From: CAWGJF01 sp963822905
GTDB lineage: Bacteria > Bacteroidota > Ignavibacteria > Ignavibacteriales > Ignavibacteriaceae
DNA length: 64,000 nt
Assembly (NCBI GenBank): GCA_963822905.1
Contig: CAWGJF010000003.1
Coordinates: forward strand, 496,001-560,000
Direction: 5' to 3'
The notes beneath the pieces were generated by a model, which was given only the letters and a program-made list of their open reading frames with translations, was not told the DNA's origin and did not search any database. Below, piece by piece: positions 63,489 to 64,000 of the stretch. Position 1 is the stretch's first letter. Every line of letters begins with the position of its first letter. A program made the translations under genes and the position numbers.

Positions 63489-64000
63489 ATGCGAATTGAA
63501 ATTGTTGATGAAAGTAAAAGAGAAGCCTGGGAATCATTTATTAACGAGCAGCCAAAGGCAATTGCCTGGCAAAGTTTCAAATGGTTTGATGTTCTAAAAA
63601 AGCATTACCAGGTTGATTTCTATCCTGTTGTTGCCTATGAAGGAAATGAGATAAAAGGAATTTTACCTCTTTATAATCTGAAAAAATCGCATAATAAAAA
63701 TCTTCTGATGTCGGTACCATTCGCAGTTGCAGGAGGAATAGTTTCAACTGATGCTGAAGCTGAAAAGTTACTTCTTGATAAAGCTATTGAACTTGCTGGT
63801 AAGTACGATAATTCAAGGATTACATTTAAACAGTATAAACATAAGGTCGATGGACTACTAAGTACAGATGAAAATTATTGCAACAAAGAATTATCGCTGA
63901 ACAAAGATTTAGATAAAGTATGGAACGAAATTTCTGAGTTCAACAGGAAGAAAGTTGAAGAAGGAAAAAATTTCAAATATGAAATGGAATTCCCTTCAAA
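63489..64000 (+). CDS. FemAB-like protein, 5' part
   Basis: An ATG at 63489 after AGGGG opens a frame that stays open to the window edge (170 codons visible). It begins MRIEIVDESKREAWESFI, then WQSFKWFDVLKKHY and GILPLYNLKK, the usual opening of FemAB/GNAT XrtA-type proteins, similar in layout to the gene at 56285. The 3' end is outside the window. It is the next gene after CapK, eight bases away. Confidence 0.78.
   Translation, partial: MRIEIVDESKREAWESFINEQPKAIAWQSFKWFDVLKKHYQVDFYPVVAYEGNEIKGILPLYNLKKSHNKNLLMSVPFAVAGGIVSTDAEAEKLLLDKAIELAGKYDNSRITFKQYKHKVDGLLSTDENYCNKELSLNKDLDKVWNEISEFNRKKVEEGKNFKYEMEFPS

Noticed and set aside
1..64000. tRNA genes, rRNA, CRISPR arrays, insertion sequences or prophage genes
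   Set aside because: No cloverleaf, spaced repeat array, transposase or phage gene was recognised. A tRNAscan-SE and a CRISPR-detection run would settle this.

Overview
The window reads as a chromosome segment of an AT-rich, free-living bacterium of the Bacteroidota/Chlorobiota/Ignavibacteriota group; Ignavibacteria is the best guess. The reasons are the GWxTD-domain protein, a DUF4301 protein, a giant beta-propeller (Y_Y_Y) histidine kinase, an OmpA protein with thrombospondin type-3 repeats, and many cobalamin-dependent radical SAM enzymes. This is inference from families, not from a marker gene. No rRNA, tRNA, CRISPR array, insertion sequence or prophage was seen.

Region 1 (1-5.6 kb): a 3' gene fragment, mnmA (tRNA 2-thiouridylase), a small Cys-pair protein, a coupled TonB-like/GWxTD pair and a lipoprotein trypsin-like protease.

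Region 2 (5.6-20.8 kb): signal transduction. A NarL-type kinase/regulator pair overlaps by one base and is followed upstream by an MFS transporter and two multi-PAS sensor kinases (one with an N-terminal receiver, one of the HisKA_2 class). Then come a PLP-dependent deaminase/desulfhydrase, a DUF4301 protein and a small HTH-like protein. A second NarL-type system with a 1075-residue propeller kinase closes the block. A nested hairpin with a possible pseudoknot lies at 16.3 kb.

Region 3 (20.9-37.8 kb): pirin, two GT-C-like membrane proteins and a radical SAM/SPASM enzyme. Next is a tight nine-gene minus-strand unit (35919 down to 25508): a nucleotidyltransferase, three B12-binding radical SAM enzymes, two methyltransferases, two polytopic membrane proteins and a GT4 glycosyltransferase. 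An O-antigen-ligase-like protein is divergent from it. I consider this unit the best candidate for an undescribed biosynthetic system in the window.

Region 4 (37.9-43.8 kb): iorAB, with IorA lacking its usual C-terminal ferredoxin domain, an Xaa-Pro aminopeptidase, an OmpA/TSP3 protein and a 66-residue membrane protein with a good terminator.

Region 5 (43.8-64 kb): a surface-polysaccharide locus. The minus arm holds WbpE/WbpB/WbpD-like sugar-nucleotide enzymes and a sugar-phosphate transferase broken by a +1 frameshift. The plus arm holds a Wza-like export protein, a Wzc-like tyrosine kinase, a LegB/LegC-like amino-sugar pair with a nucleotidyltransferase, a GT4, two FemAB-like proteins (one apparently starting at AUU, one cut by the window end), a lipoprotein, a polysaccharide deacetylase, a DUF362 protein, a GNAT protein and a CapK-like adenylate-forming enzyme. 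The two arms diverge from a 0.47-kb AT-rich region carrying a 12-bp inverted repeat next to a TATAAT box.
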